Positions 7,829 through 19,400 of a stretch of DNA of 33,198 nt are shown here, one piece after another. The position numbers and the translations under genes are program-made. Each line of letters begins with the position of its first letter. The stretch's first letter is position 1. The notes under the pieces were generated by a model. It searched no databases. It had not been told where the DNA came from and saw only the letters and a program-made list of their open reading frames with translations. Source of the DNA: Mycoplasmopsis felis ATCC 23391 (GTDB lineage: Bacteria; Bacillota_I; Bacilli_A; Mycoplasmatales; Metamycoplasmataceae); the NCBI RefSeq assembly GCF_000701865.1, contig NZ_JNKA01000008.1:1-33198 (forward strand). The letters run 5' to 3'.

Positions 7829-9070
7829 TTAATTTAAATTATCCTTTAAGGAATAATTTGGTAATGTCCTTATATATTTCCCTTTTGTTTTATCATTTAC
7901 AACAGTTAAATTATTATAATAAAGGAATAAATAATCTTTATTTAAAAGTTCATTTAGTGTATATTCTTCATCTGTATGTATATTTTTAAATATTAAATTT
8001 CTTCCTCCAAAACCACCTTGATTATATTCACCATATTGTTCAGTTTCATTTACTACAACAAATTTAGTTATACTTTTTAAATTCAAAAGTCTTTTGTGAT
8101 TTAGATTTACTTTTTCATAGAAGTCAAAAATTATTTTACTTCTGTTTCTTATTGATTGGATATCATTTCACAATGAATCTGCACTAAAACCTATACTAAT
8201 TATATTTGCTATTCCTGAAAAGTGTGATTGAAGTTTCTTTGGAAATAATGATTCTAGATTTTTGGTAAATATGTTATGAAAAAAAGAATTTGTTAGCATA
8301 TTATGAACATAATTTTTATCATTGAATTCTTTGAGTATTATTTCTAATTTTGCTTTTTGATATAATTGATATTTTTGGTATAAACCTATAGAAATTGATG
8401 CTGCAGTTAAAAGTCCACCTAATATCCCTGTTGTACCACCAGTAAAAATAGAAACAATATACAAAGCAGCTTGTGCTAGACCTAATGCTATTTGTATGGA
8501 ATTTAAAATTTTAGAAAGCTCTTCTATTTTTAGTAAATCTTCTTGATATTGAATTATATTATTATAAATTGTTGAATATTCTTCCTTGAGTTTATTTATT
8601 TCTGCATAAATAATTTTTGAATCATATTCGCTTCCTGCATTAATATAATAATTTTTATCACTGTCAATTTTAATTCTTTCTTTTTTAATTCTTAGTTTAT
8701 TATTTTTTACTTCTTTATTAAATTCTTTTTTATAAGAAATTATGTTTTCTATGGACTTATTTTTAAATAAATTTATGTTTTCTTTAAGGAATTTTTTATC
8801 AGTGTTTAATTTAAAAATTAGTTCATTTTTCTTTGTAATATCTATATCTAATTTTTTTATAGAATTTAATAATAAATTTTCTAATTCAGAATCTGTTAAA
8901 TTTTGAAATCTTGTTTGGTAAAAACCTTTTCCATTTATTATTTTGCTTATAATTTCTTCTGAATTATTATTAATTAATACATTATTTAATTGTTGATTAT
9001 GTACAACATTTAATGTGTGACTTAAATAAGAAGTATTCTCTATAGCAGTCAAAATTTTAGTTAGTTTCAT
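7829..9070 (-). CDS. Unrecognised helical protein with a central hydrophobic hairpin
   Basis: A 413-residue protein with one TGA Trp codon (8168). The ATG at 9070 overlaps the glyA end by 14 bases and has no good Shine-Dalgarno, so expression probably depends on coupling to glyA. There is no signal peptide. Residues about 60-188 are a charged, Lys/Asn/Ile-rich helical region. Residues about 189-230 are strongly hydrophobic with a Gly/Thr turn (ALYIVSIFTGGTTGILGGLL), which could be two helices of a hairpin. A further helical segment and a C-terminal region with GGFGGRNLIFK follow. Long helices around a hydrophobic hairpin recall alpha-helical pore-forming proteins of the ClyA type, but also ordinary coiled-coil membrane proteins. 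No homology is recognised; the resemblance is only architectural. Confidence 0.7.
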
Positions 9071-10337
9071 TTAAATATGACTTCTTAATAGGATAATTCT
9101 TAGTTATTTCTTTAACTTCTTTTTTTAAATCGTTAATTATTTGTTTAGCAAAGAATTTATCGTTTTGGATTTTATGATAATTACTTAACAATCTATGAAT
9201 TATAAGTGCAAGTTGTTCTCATTTATCAAAATCTCTACTTGTCATTGCTGCAGTTCCAAGTCTAATTCCACTACCTTCATTTGGAGATAATGTGTCAAAT
9301 GGAATTGAATTCTTATTAACAGTGATATTTATTTTATGTAATAAATCTTCTGCTTGTTTTCCAGTTATATTATATGTTTGTAGAACATTAATCATAAATA
9401 AATGATTATCAGTTCCACCACTTATAATTTTTGCACCTAATTCTTTGAATTTATTGCAAAATATTTGAGAATTTTTAACTATATCAGTTGCATATTTTTT
9501 AAACATAGGAGTTAATGTTTCATAAAAACCTATCGCTTTTCCTGCAATTGAGTGAAATAATGGACCACCTTGATAACCAGGAAACACTCATCTATCTACT
9601 TTTTTAGATATTTCTGGATCGTTTGTCATTATTATTCCACCTCTTCCTCCTCTTAATGTCTTATGAGTAGTAGAAGTTATAATATGTGCATAACCAACCG
9701 GACTAGGATGGACTCCACCTGCTATTAAACCAGCAATATGAGCAATGTCAGCCATTAATTTTGCACCAGCTTTATCTGCTATTTCTCGAAATCTTTTAAA
9801 ATCAATAATTCTTGAATATGCTGAATAACCACAAATTATTAAATCAGGTTTTTCTTTTAGAACTTGTTCTTGAATTGCATCATAATCTAAAACTTCATCT
9901 TTTGATAAATCATATGAAACAGAATTATAAAAAATCCCACTAAAAGATATTTTATAACCGTGTGTTAAGTGACCTCCTGAACTTAAGGATAACCCCATTA
10001 TTTTTCCACCACTTGGTACAACTGAAGCTATTGCTGCTGCATTTGCAACTGACCCTGAATATGGTTGTACATTTGCATATTTAACACCAAATATTTGTTT
10101 TAATCTATCTATAGCTAACTGTTCAATAATGTCAACGTTTTCACAACCACCATAATATCTTTTATATGGATATCCTTCTCCATATTTGTTTGTTAAAATA
10201 CTTCCTTGAACTTTTAGAACATCTTCTGATACATAATTTTCACTTGCTATTAATTCTATATGTTCTTGTTGTCTTTTTAATTCACTATTTATTGCTTTTT
10301 GTATTTCTGAATCACTTAATTTAATGTTTTTATACAT
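9057..10337 (-). CDS. glyA: Serine hydroxymethyltransferase
   Basis: A 426-residue protein, the normal length for GlyA, with two TGA Trp codons. It is a pyridoxal-phosphate enzyme that converts serine and tetrahydrofolate to glycine and methylene-tetrahydrofolate, supplying one-carbon units. Visible motifs are [10 protein letters not shown] (29-38), the [13 protein letters not shown] segment, [14 protein letters not shown], and the cofactor-binding [13 protein letters not shown] with Lys226. The C-terminus includes [19 protein letters not shown] at 10337 lies 7 bases after the pheT stop, with AGG in the gap. Identification is certain from these motifs. Confidence 0.97.
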
Positions 10338-10344
10338 TACTTAC

Positions 10345-12507
10345 CTACTTATTAAATTTTTCGTTTAAGTTAACTATTGTTTGATTATCTGCTGTAATTC
10401 TTAATGTAACATTATGAGAATTTTCTTTTTTAAAATCATCTACTTGTTCAATAGAGTAAATGTTTCCTCTGCACTTTAAGTCTTTAATGATTGGATTTAT
10501 GTATTCATTATTTTGTAATTCAAATGTTAAATCAACAGATTTTAATGGTTCTGTGTTTATATTTTCATATTGAATTTTTGATTCTAAGTTTATATCAAAA
10601 AACTCTGCATAAAAACCATTTGTAACATCATGTTTAGGATGAATTTTTCCTATTCAACCTATTAATTCTCTTTTGTAATATATATATGCAGAAACATTTG
10701 GATGAATATATGAATTATCTTTTAGTGGAACAAAATCTATATCTAACGATAAGAAATTAATAATATCTTGTTTGATTTCATTAAATGATTTTGTAGTTGA
10801 AGCTAAACCATAGACAATATGATTATTGTTAATCATTCCTTTTTCGAAAATATTAACTTGATTTATTTTTCTCTTTTGATTGTATTCAATTACTTCTTGT
10901 AATGACGTAACAATTGAATTTCTAATACTTTCTCTTTCTTTTGATACAAAAGTTAATAAATTGATATCTTTATCAAAACCAAAGACATTAATTTTATTTT
11001 TTTCTTTTGAAATTAATGAAAAAGTCCTTACTTCTGAATAACCTTGATGTTGTAATATTTTTTTACTAATATCATTTTTATAAATCATAACAGGTAAATT
11101 TCTTATAGGTTCTGGAATAAAATTATCATATGAATAAAATCTAAAGAATTCTTCTATAATATCTTCAAATAAATTAATATCATATCTATATTCAGGTATG
11201 ATGATATTATCATTATCAAATTCAAAACCAAGTTCATTTAGTTTTTTAATAACCTCTTGAGATTTTTTGTTATTTAAAATATCAAAACCTGCATATAAAC
11301 TTAATTTTTCTTTATCTCATTTTATAATCTTATTTTTAGGGACTTTAATTTCATTAATTATATTTGAAGTTTCAAGTTCAGAACAATAACTTTGAATATA
11401 TTTCATTGCTAAATTTGCCATATAATGAGTTATAGGTCTAGAGCCTTGATTCGATGAATTAGAAGTGATTTTAATTTCTTTTGAACCATGTCTAATATAT
11501 TTTGGATCAAAAACCCCGATTTCGAATAAATAGTTATTGCTATTTAAATCTGTTTTAGTATTTTCGAGTCCCATTACACTTGCAATAGAAATAGGTTGAT
11601 TATCATTGTATATACATAATACATCTAAAACATTAACTTCTTTATTACCTAAGATATTTAAATTTCCTGAGTATAAATTACTATTTAGATTTTTAGATTT
11701 TAATTTGTTTGTATTATAAACGTGAGCAGGAATACCAAAATTAATTAAAACTAAATTTGTTAAATTAACAGATCAATCAAATAATGAAGAAATATTATGT
11801 TTAGCAAGTAATGTTTTTTCATATATAGATATTTCTTTATTTCCATTAACCTCTAAAAAAGATAATCCGTTTGACAATCCATTTTCTGCTTTAAATTTAC
11901 TTTCAAAAGTATTCTGAGGTTCACTAAGTGCAAAATTAAATTCTGTATTAAAATAACTTGCTAATTCTTTTGCTATAACATAATAAGAATTTGCATCATT
12001 TCTATTTGCTGTAATTGAAATTTCAATTAAGTAGTCATTTAACCCTAATTTTTCCATTGGATCATCATTGATATTTGCAAAATCATTAGGTAAAACTAAT
12101 AGTTGATCTTTTTGATCTAACAAGGTTCAATCATAACCTATTTCAGATCAAGCAGCCATCATACCTTGAGAAGGATAATCTTTTAATTTTACTGTTTTAA
12201 ATGTTGTATCACCTTTTTTAGAACCTTCAGGAAAACAAACAATTAAATTACCTGGTTGTAATATTCTATTAGTTGTCTGAATAGTTAATTGTCCTATTTT
12301 TGTATTTAAAATAACTACATCTAAACGGTCAGAGTTAGGATTTTGAAAGACTTCTAATACTTGTCCAAATAATAAACCTTCTACGTTTGAAAAAGGTTGA
12401 TTAGATTCAACTTCAAATCCTAAATTATTAAGTGCTTTTTCAACTTCAAGATGATTTAGTTTTATTTTTGGTAAAAATTTATTTAAATGATTTAGTGAAA
12501 GAATCAT
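10345..12507 (-). CDS. pheT: Phenylalanyl-tRNA synthetase beta subunit
   Basis: A 720-residue protein, somewhat shorter than the roughly 800 of E. coli PheT, read through several TGA Trp codons. With PheS it forms the heterotetramer that charges tRNA-Phe. The N-terminal tRNA-binding (EMAP II-like) domain is at about residues 40-150 (LFGQVLEV...NSDRLDVVILN), followed by QGMMAAWSEIG. The B3/B4 region covers the middle, and RNDANSYYVIAKELA is a family signature. The C-terminus (LKSVDLTFELQNNEYINPII and onward) looks like a slightly shortened FDX-ACB anticodon-binding domain. ATG at 12507 follows AAAGGAG and lies within the end of ung (29-base overlap). The gene is separated from pheS by ung, unlike the common pheST order. 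Confidence 0.95.
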
Positions 12508-13183
12508 ATTTGCTCTCCTTTGTTAAATTTCAATTAATTTCTTCGTTAGATAGTTCTTTTAAACGTTGATTTATTTTCAAAAATATTTCTGATCCATTAA
12601 AACCTTTATTAAAACTAAAAGGCGATGGATGAGAGGTATGCAAAACATTTTTTGAATTATGATTATTTAAGTTTAATTCTTTATAAAATTTTAATGCTTT
12701 AGTTCCTAGTAAAACAATAATTACATTAGGATTTTGATTAATAACTTCTTTTATTATTTCTTTTGTAAAACTTTGTCAGCCGAAATTATAATGAGAATTA
12801 GGTTGACCTTTTGACACTGTTAAAACTGTATTAAGCAATAAAATGCCTTGTTGTGCTCATTCTTGTAAAGAATTTGTTTTAATTACTGTATTTGGATAAT
12901 TATTTAATAATTCTTTAAAAATATTTTTTAGTGAATGAGGAGTTTGTTTTTTATATGTTGAAAATGCAAGACCGTCTGCAAATCCATTATGATAAGGATC
13001 TTGACCTAAAATGATTACTTTTGTTTGATTTACTTGAAAGTAATCAAATGGTCTAAAGATATCCATTTGATGAGGGTAGATTTCTATGTTTTGAGTTTCT
13101 ATGTCTTTTAAGGAATTATATATTTTTTGAAAATATGATTTTTTACCTTCTGATTGTAAAATTTTTAAAAAACTATCTTTCAT
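12479..13183 (-). CDS. ung: Uracil-DNA glycosylase
   Basis: A 234-residue family 1 uracil-DNA glycosylase, read through several TGA Trp codons. It removes uracil from DNA at the start of base excision repair. The catalytic water-activating loop GQDPYH is at residues 60-65 (Asp62), the loop HPSPFS with catalytic His185 is near the C-terminus, and LLLNTVLTV and VIIVLLG match the family. The start at 13183 overlaps the pheS end by 11 bases; its own end overlaps pheT by 29 bases, so the C-terminal codons also carry the pheT Shine-Dalgarno. Its position between the two subunit genes of one tRNA synthetase is unusual. Confidence 0.96.
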
Positions 13184-14123
13184 TATTGAATTGCTCCAAA
13201 ATTCTTAAATCATTTTTATATAAATCACGGATATCAGTAAAACCATATTTAATCATAGTTATTCTTTCGATACCTAATCCTGCCGCAAAACCATTATAAT
13301 CGTTTGTATAACCTGCTAATTTTAAAACATTAGGATGTAACATTCCAGCACCCAAGATTTCTATTCATTTATTTTTATAAAAGACATCTACTTCTACACT
13401 TGGTTCTGTAAAAGGGAAATAACTTGGTCTTAATCTGATTTCTACTTCTTCTTCTAATACATATGATAATAATGATTTTAATGTTCATATTAGATTCGGA
13501 AAACTAACTTTTCCTACCGAAACAAAATCTAATTGCGTAAATTGATGTGAGTGAGTTGCATCATCTTCATCATTACGATAAACTTTACCTAATGCAAAAA
13601 CTGCTATTTCTTTGTTCGGATTTTCTTGTAATATTTTTGCTGTAATTCCTGTGTTATGAGTTCTTAATAAAGTATTTTTATCAATATATAGTGAATCATG
13701 CATTGCTCTTGCTGGATGATCTTTTGGGATGTTTAATTGTTCAAAATTATATAAATCTGAAACTATTTCGCCTTCTTGTCTTTGATAATAACCATGTTGT
13801 ATAAATCATTCTTTTAATCTTTCTTCAACAATAGTAATTGGATGTATAGAACCTTGTTTATTAACTGGTTCACTAATGTCTATAAATTCACTATTAATTT
13901 TATTATTTATTTGTATTTCTTTAATTCTTAAATCTGCTTGTTCAAAGAAATCTTCATATTGTTTTTTTAATAGATTTATTTTTTGACCTAATTCTTTTTT
14001 TAATTCAATAGGTGAAGTTTTTAATTGATTTTGTAATTCGAAAATTTCTCCTTTATTTCCATACGCTTGCGCTTTAGCTTGCTTTAAATCTTCTAGTGTA
14101 TTGATATCTTCTAGTTTAAACAT
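13173..14123 (-). CDS. pheS: Phenylalanyl-tRNA synthetase alpha subunit
   Basis: A 316-residue protein, shorter than but in line with bacterial PheS. It carries the class II synthetase active site. The N-terminal coiled coil (about 1-90) is followed by [25 protein letters not shown], the FGKVYR-equivalent [41 protein letters not shown] and motif 3 [16 protein letters not shown] at 14123 follows AAGGAG with 5-base spacing and shares its first base with the rarA stop codon (TAATG), so the two are tightly coupled. The C-terminus overlaps ung by 11 bases. Confidence 0.96.
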
Positions 14124-15349
14124 TATTTCTCCTTTGTAATTTCTTCTTTCAGTTTAGTTCAATAATTTTTTATATCTTTTTCTAGTTTATTATCTTGCGG
14201 GAAATAAAAAATTTCATTTTCTATTTCTTTTGGTAGATATTGTTGTGATACTCAATTTTTATGATAATCATGAGGATATAAATAATTAATACCATCACCT
14301 AATTTTTTTGCTGATGCATAATGTGAATCTTTTAAGTGTTTAGGGATTTGATAAATCCTACCGGATTCTAAAAATAACTTTATATTATCTCTTGATATAA
14401 CAACAGAATTACTTTTTGGTGAACTTGCTAAATCAATAATTGCATTTGCTATTGGTAATTCGCCTTCAGGGAGACCTAATCTTTCGAAAACTTGAATAGC
14501 ATTATGTGTTCTTAAAGCAACATTCGGATTAGCCATTCCTATATCTTCATATGCTACACATAACATTCTTCGAAATAAACCATCAATATCTCCTGTTTTT
14601 AAAATTAAAAAGCCATAGTATAATGAAGCATTAACATCACTGCCTCGTAATGATTTGTGAAAAGCAGATAAATTATCATAATGAGCACTCTGGTTCATGT
14701 CAGAGTAAAATGAAATGTTAGGAATAATAACTTTTAAATCTTCTTGTGTAATTTCTTTATTATCTTTTTTTAACAAAGCAAGTAATTGTAAGTTATTTAT
14801 ACTTGCTCTTAAATCACCATTTGAAAATCTTGCTAAATTTAATAAATTATCATTGCTAATATTTAAATAATTAAAATGTGAATTAATTATATTTCTTAAA
14901 CTTTGAATTATTTCTGTTTCTGATATTTTATGAAATTGTAAAATTTGCATTCTTGAACGAACTGCTGGTGCTACTTTAAAATATGGATTTTCTGTGGTAG
15001 TGGCATAAACTATAATTTTGTCAAATTCTAAATATGATAATAAAATATCTTGCTTATCTTTATTTAATCTATGTATTTCATCGATAATAATGGCATCACA
15101 ATTTTCTAAAATATCAATTAAATCTTTTTTTGAATTAATTGTTGAATTAAAATAACCATATTTCAATCCTAATTCATTAACCAAAACAAATGCTGTTGAT
15201 GTTTTCCCAGTTCCTGATTCACCAAAAAATAAGAAACTGTAAGTTAATTTATTAACAATAACTTCTCTTAGTAAACTTTTTAAATGATTTTGTCCTACTA
15301 TATCATCCATTTTTTTAGGTCTAAGTAAATTAGCGAGGTTTTTATCCAT
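14123..15349 (-). CDS. rarA: Replication-associated recombination protein A (RarA/MgsA)
   Basis: A 408-residue AAA+ ATPase related to clamp-loader subunits, normal for RarA. It acts at stalled replication forks and interacts with SSB in other bacteria. The N-terminal LANLLRPKKMDDIVGQNHL is a family signature. Walker A is GESGTGKTS at residues 43-51, Walker B is AIIIDEIHR ending at 94, sensor 1 is ATTTENP, and the arginine-finger region VRSRMQILQF follows. The C-terminal helical domain includes MLCVAYEDIGMANP. Two TGA Trp codons extend the frame past 14252. It is the first gene of the long operon. There is no Shine-Dalgarno before the ATG; the start is chosen because a TATAAT box lies 9 bases upstream. 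Confidence 0.95.
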
Positions 15350-15358
15350 ATTTTTTAT

Positions 15359-15364
15359 ATTATA
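15359..15364 (-). promoter_or_regulatory. -10 box for rarA, probably leaderless
   Basis: TATAAT on the minus strand with only 9 bases before the rarA ATG. Transcription starting about 7 bases downstream would give a leader of a few bases, which fits the absence of a Shine-Dalgarno sequence. A second TATAAT about 14 bases further upstream is an alternative. Confidence 0.5.
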
Positions 15365-15409
15365 TTATGTTTATTATAATAATTAAATATATTTAAGATT
15401 TAAAATTAG

Positions 15410-15415
15410 TATAAT
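15410..15415 (+). promoter_or_regulatory. -10 box for asnA, probably leaderless
   Basis: TATAAT ends 10 bases before the asnA ATG at 15426, and no Shine-Dalgarno is present in the gap (atacagtatt). The transcript would begin about 3-4 bases before the start codon. No clear -35 element is seen. Confidence 0.55.
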
Positions 15416-15425
15416 ATACAGTATT

Positions 15426-16406
15426 ATGTATCAATCAAAATTAAACACAAAACAAACGCAAAAAGCAATACAAGATTTAAAAAAAATATTTCAACAAAAT
15501 TTACAAAAACAACTTAACTTAACCAGAGCAACTGCTCCTTTATTTTTAGAAAAATCTACAGGTTTAAACGATGGTTTATCAGGTGAAAAAGCAGTTGTTT
15601 TTTCGCCTAAAAATAACGATATCACTTTAGAAGTAGTTCACTCACTTGCTAAGTGAAAAAGAAATGCATTAAAAGAATATCATTATGAAGTTGGTGAAGG
15701 AATTTATACTGATATGAATGCTATTAGACGTGAAGAAGAATTAGATAATACTCATTCATATTACGTAGATCAATGAGATTGAGAGAGAATTATTTCAAAT
15801 GAAGATAGAAATTATGAATTTTTAAAAAACATAGTTAATAAAATATATGATTGCATTAAAAAAACAAAGCAGTATTTAATTAAAGAATATCCACAACTTA
15901 ATGATGAATTGGCTTCTGAAGTATTCTTCATTTCAGCTCAAGAATTAGAAGATAAGTACCCGAATTATTCAATTAGTCAAAGAGAAGATTTAATAACTCA
16001 AGAAAAAGGTGCTGTATTTATTTATCAAATAGGAAATAAATTAAAATCAGGATTAGTTCATTCAAATAGAGCTTTTGATTATGATGATTGAAATTTAAAT
16101 GGTGATTTAATTGTATATTCTAAAGTTTTAAATAAAGCAATTGAATTATCTTCTATGGGGATTAGAGTAAATGATAATTCAATATTAAAACAATCACAAA
16201 TGTCTTATAATGAATTAATTAGTCTATCTCCATATCATAAAAATGTTTTATTAAATAAATTGCCATTAACAATTGGTGGTGGAATTGGTCAAAGTCGTTT
16301 AAGTATGTTTTTATTGGAAAAATCTCATATTGGTGAAGTTCAGGCAAGTTATTGACCAGATTCATATCGTGATGAATTATCTTCTTTAGGAATTAAATTA
16401 TTATAA
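15426..16406 (+). CDS. asnA: Aspartate--ammonia ligase (asparagine synthetase A)
   Basis: A 326-residue protein, normal for AsnA, read through several TGA Trp codons. It makes asparagine from aspartate, ammonia and ATP and is structurally a class II tRNA-synthetase-like enzyme. Visible family features are [20 protein letters not shown] near the N-terminus, [71 protein letters not shown], and the motif 3-like GGGIGQSR at residues 284-291. It is transcribed away from rarA and closed by a terminator directly after the stop, so it is a single-gene unit. Confidence 0.97.
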
Positions 16407-16442
16407 AAAAATAAATCAGAAAAAATTTCTGATTTATTTTTT
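16407..16442. terminator. Bidirectional terminator between asnA and the giant gene
   Basis: The arms AAAAATAAATCAGAAA and TTTCTGATTTATTTTT form a perfect 16-bp stem with a 4-base loop, beginning at the base after the asnA stop. The arms are A-rich and T-rich, so the structure works in both directions. The stop codon of the converging giant gene is at 16444-16446. Confidence 0.85.
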
Positions 16443-16443
16443 A

Positions 16444-19400
16444 TTAACTAGCTGAATATTGGTCTGTTTTAATTTTTAATAAGAACTCTATAGCAAATTG
16501 AATTGCTGGTCAAAATTCATGTGCTTGGTTTGTATAATCTCAACCTTTTACTTCTATCGTTCCTTCTCTACGACTTCCTAATGACATAAGTCAATAATAT
16601 GAACCATTATGTTCCAAAGCAGAAGTGAATTTTTGATAGTCATTTGCTGTACCATCTATATTATTAGATATTTGACTTGTAAAAATATTTCCTAAATTAC
16701 TTCCACCTAATATTGGTCTATATTTACCATTTTCTCACACTTGTAAGAAACGTGTATTTTGATCACCTAAACCTAATTGAATTGCTGGTAGAGAATAAAT
16801 TTCAGAAGCACGGTAGTCATTTGGTAGTTTAGCATGTTCATTTTTATACCTAATTTCTATAAATGCTTTTACAAGTTTATCAGTCAATCAATCCACTCAT
16901 TTTTGTCTTAATGTTAATTTAGCAGAAGTATTTAGAGGATTTAAAGATGTATAATCTGCTGTTGTATTAGGGACTCATCCATTTAAGTAGTTTAATAATT
17001 CAGCAAAAACTCTCATTGTTCAACCATCTTGAAAAGCTAATCTAGAAATAGGATTTGAATCTAAGTTTGGTCCACCTGAATGATGTGCTAAACCAGAGTA
17101 TTCATAATTGAACCTAACTTTATTTGTTTGTCTAAAGATTAAAGCTTCAGCATATGTTGAACCTGAATAATTATGATTTGTTCCGTAATTTACAAGTTTA
17201 GCAGTTGTTCTATTGCTTTTGTCTGTTGTATAGATATATTCACCTAATGGAGTGTTATTTTCTGTTTTAGCATAGAATTTAATTGATTTAATTTTGTAAT
17301 TAAATCCTGCTTTTAATTGAGATCTATTTAAATAAATTCTTCAATTATGATTAATTGTTCTATTGTTTCCTGTTGTAGAAGTAGAATCAATATAATTACT
17401 ATTTATAGTAATTAAATTATTTGTAACCAAGTTTTGATTTTTATTAATTGGTGTTGCATTCCCAGTATTTGCTAATACTTCTAATTGAACTTCTACATTT
17501 TTACTTGTATCAATTAAAAGATTTTCTCCAGTTAATCCTGAAACAGTAACATAATAATTATATGTTGCTTCAATTAAATCTCTTCCTGATACTGAACTAT
17601 ATTCTTCATCATATGATGGTCTAAATGAAGCTCTAACATCATTTGCAATAATATAACTTTTTGTTATATTAAAGTTTTGTGATCTATTTGTTTCAAAATA
17701 TGTATCAAAAGTATCATTACTATTAATAATATCATTTGAGTTTCTATTATTTGTATTAGATCATACTAACTTATCAAAAGAATATTGCCCATTGTCATTG
17801 AATGAATTTACATTGAAGGTAAATCTTAAATTAGTACTTGTTAATTGTATAGGTTGTGATACTACTTTTTGACCTGAAGTATTACGTGCAACTAAATATA
17901 AATACTTATTATGTCTAGCTCCATTTGACTTATTTAACGTTACATTGACATTAACATTTTCATTTATATAATTGCTATGTTCAGGTATAAAATTTTTAAC
18001 TTCATAATATGATAATAATTCATTATATAAGTTTCTTAATTCATTAATATTTCTTGAACTATTTCTTCTTTGTTCAAAATCACTACGTTTATTTGGATTA
18101 GTTATTTTATTAATTTCTGGATTAATCTTATTAATTTCTGCATTATAGATTTTAATTGCATTATTTTTAACATCTAAATATTGCGATTCTGTTGCAGATG
18201 GATTATTAAGTGTATTTAAGTATGAATTATATTCATTTGCACCTTGAATTTTATTTAATTCTCTTTGAGCTTCATTTTTTAATTCATTTAATTTATTAAT
18301 TGTTTGGGTTTGTTTTTCTTGAATTGTACCTTCAGTTAATGTGTTTAAATTGTCAAAACCTTCATTTAACCTTAAGTTATTGATAGTATTTGTACTTAAT
18401 CTGTTAATTACTTGTAATGCTTGTGAACGTTTGTTAGTAATTTCGTTATTAACTGATTGAATTACTTGTTCATATTCTAATTCTGTATTATTATCAGTTA
18501 ATTTATTAAAGTTTGTTCCATATAAATTATTAGTTACTAATAATCTTAAATTTTCTCTGGTAGCATTATTTTTAACATTGTTTAAGTGTTCTTGAACTTC
18601 TTGTTTTGCTCTTAAAATATTTGCAGGGCTTTGTGTAACTGAATTAATAATTGCTGATTTTTCATTTTTGAATGTTCCATCTTTTAATCTTCTTAATAAT
18701 TCAGGAGTACCTGCACGAGATACTTCACGATTATATCTTTCTACTTCTGACCTTAATTGATCTACACTTTCTTTAGTTCCAAGTGAATTTAATCTATTAT
18801 TAAATTCATTTTTCTTATTATTGTCTATTACTTGATTAATTACATTTTTAGTTAAATCAATTGCAGATTTTAAAGGATTAATTTTTGTTTCAATATTAAT
18901 TACATTATAGATTGTTTTTGCATTTGATAATTCATTTAATAAAGTATTTTTATTTCCTTGTTGTGTGAATGTATTATTAATTGTTGTTCTTGCTTGATCA
19001 ATTCTTCTTTTTAGAGCTTTTGCTGTATTAGTTACATTGTTGTATCCAGAAATATCATTTTCTAAATTAAATTGGTTTTGTAATGTACTTCTATTACCTT
19101 GATCTAATGCATTAATTGCATTTTGTGCTTCTTGTCTTGCTTTTGCAAGTTTCATATCATTAATAATAGTTTGTAATGTATTTACATCATTAGCTGAATT
19201 AATTCTATTTAAGAAATTATTTCTATCTGTATTTGATAACACTGAAAGAGTATTATGTACAGTTTTAGCTTCATGGACTTTGTTTGCAATTGCTTGTAAT
19301 GAACTTTTAATTGTATCAATTTCAGCAATAGTATCAGCATTTGCAGAATTTCTCACATTAGAAAAATGTGCTTTATGTTGTGGATGATTTGCAAATAAGC

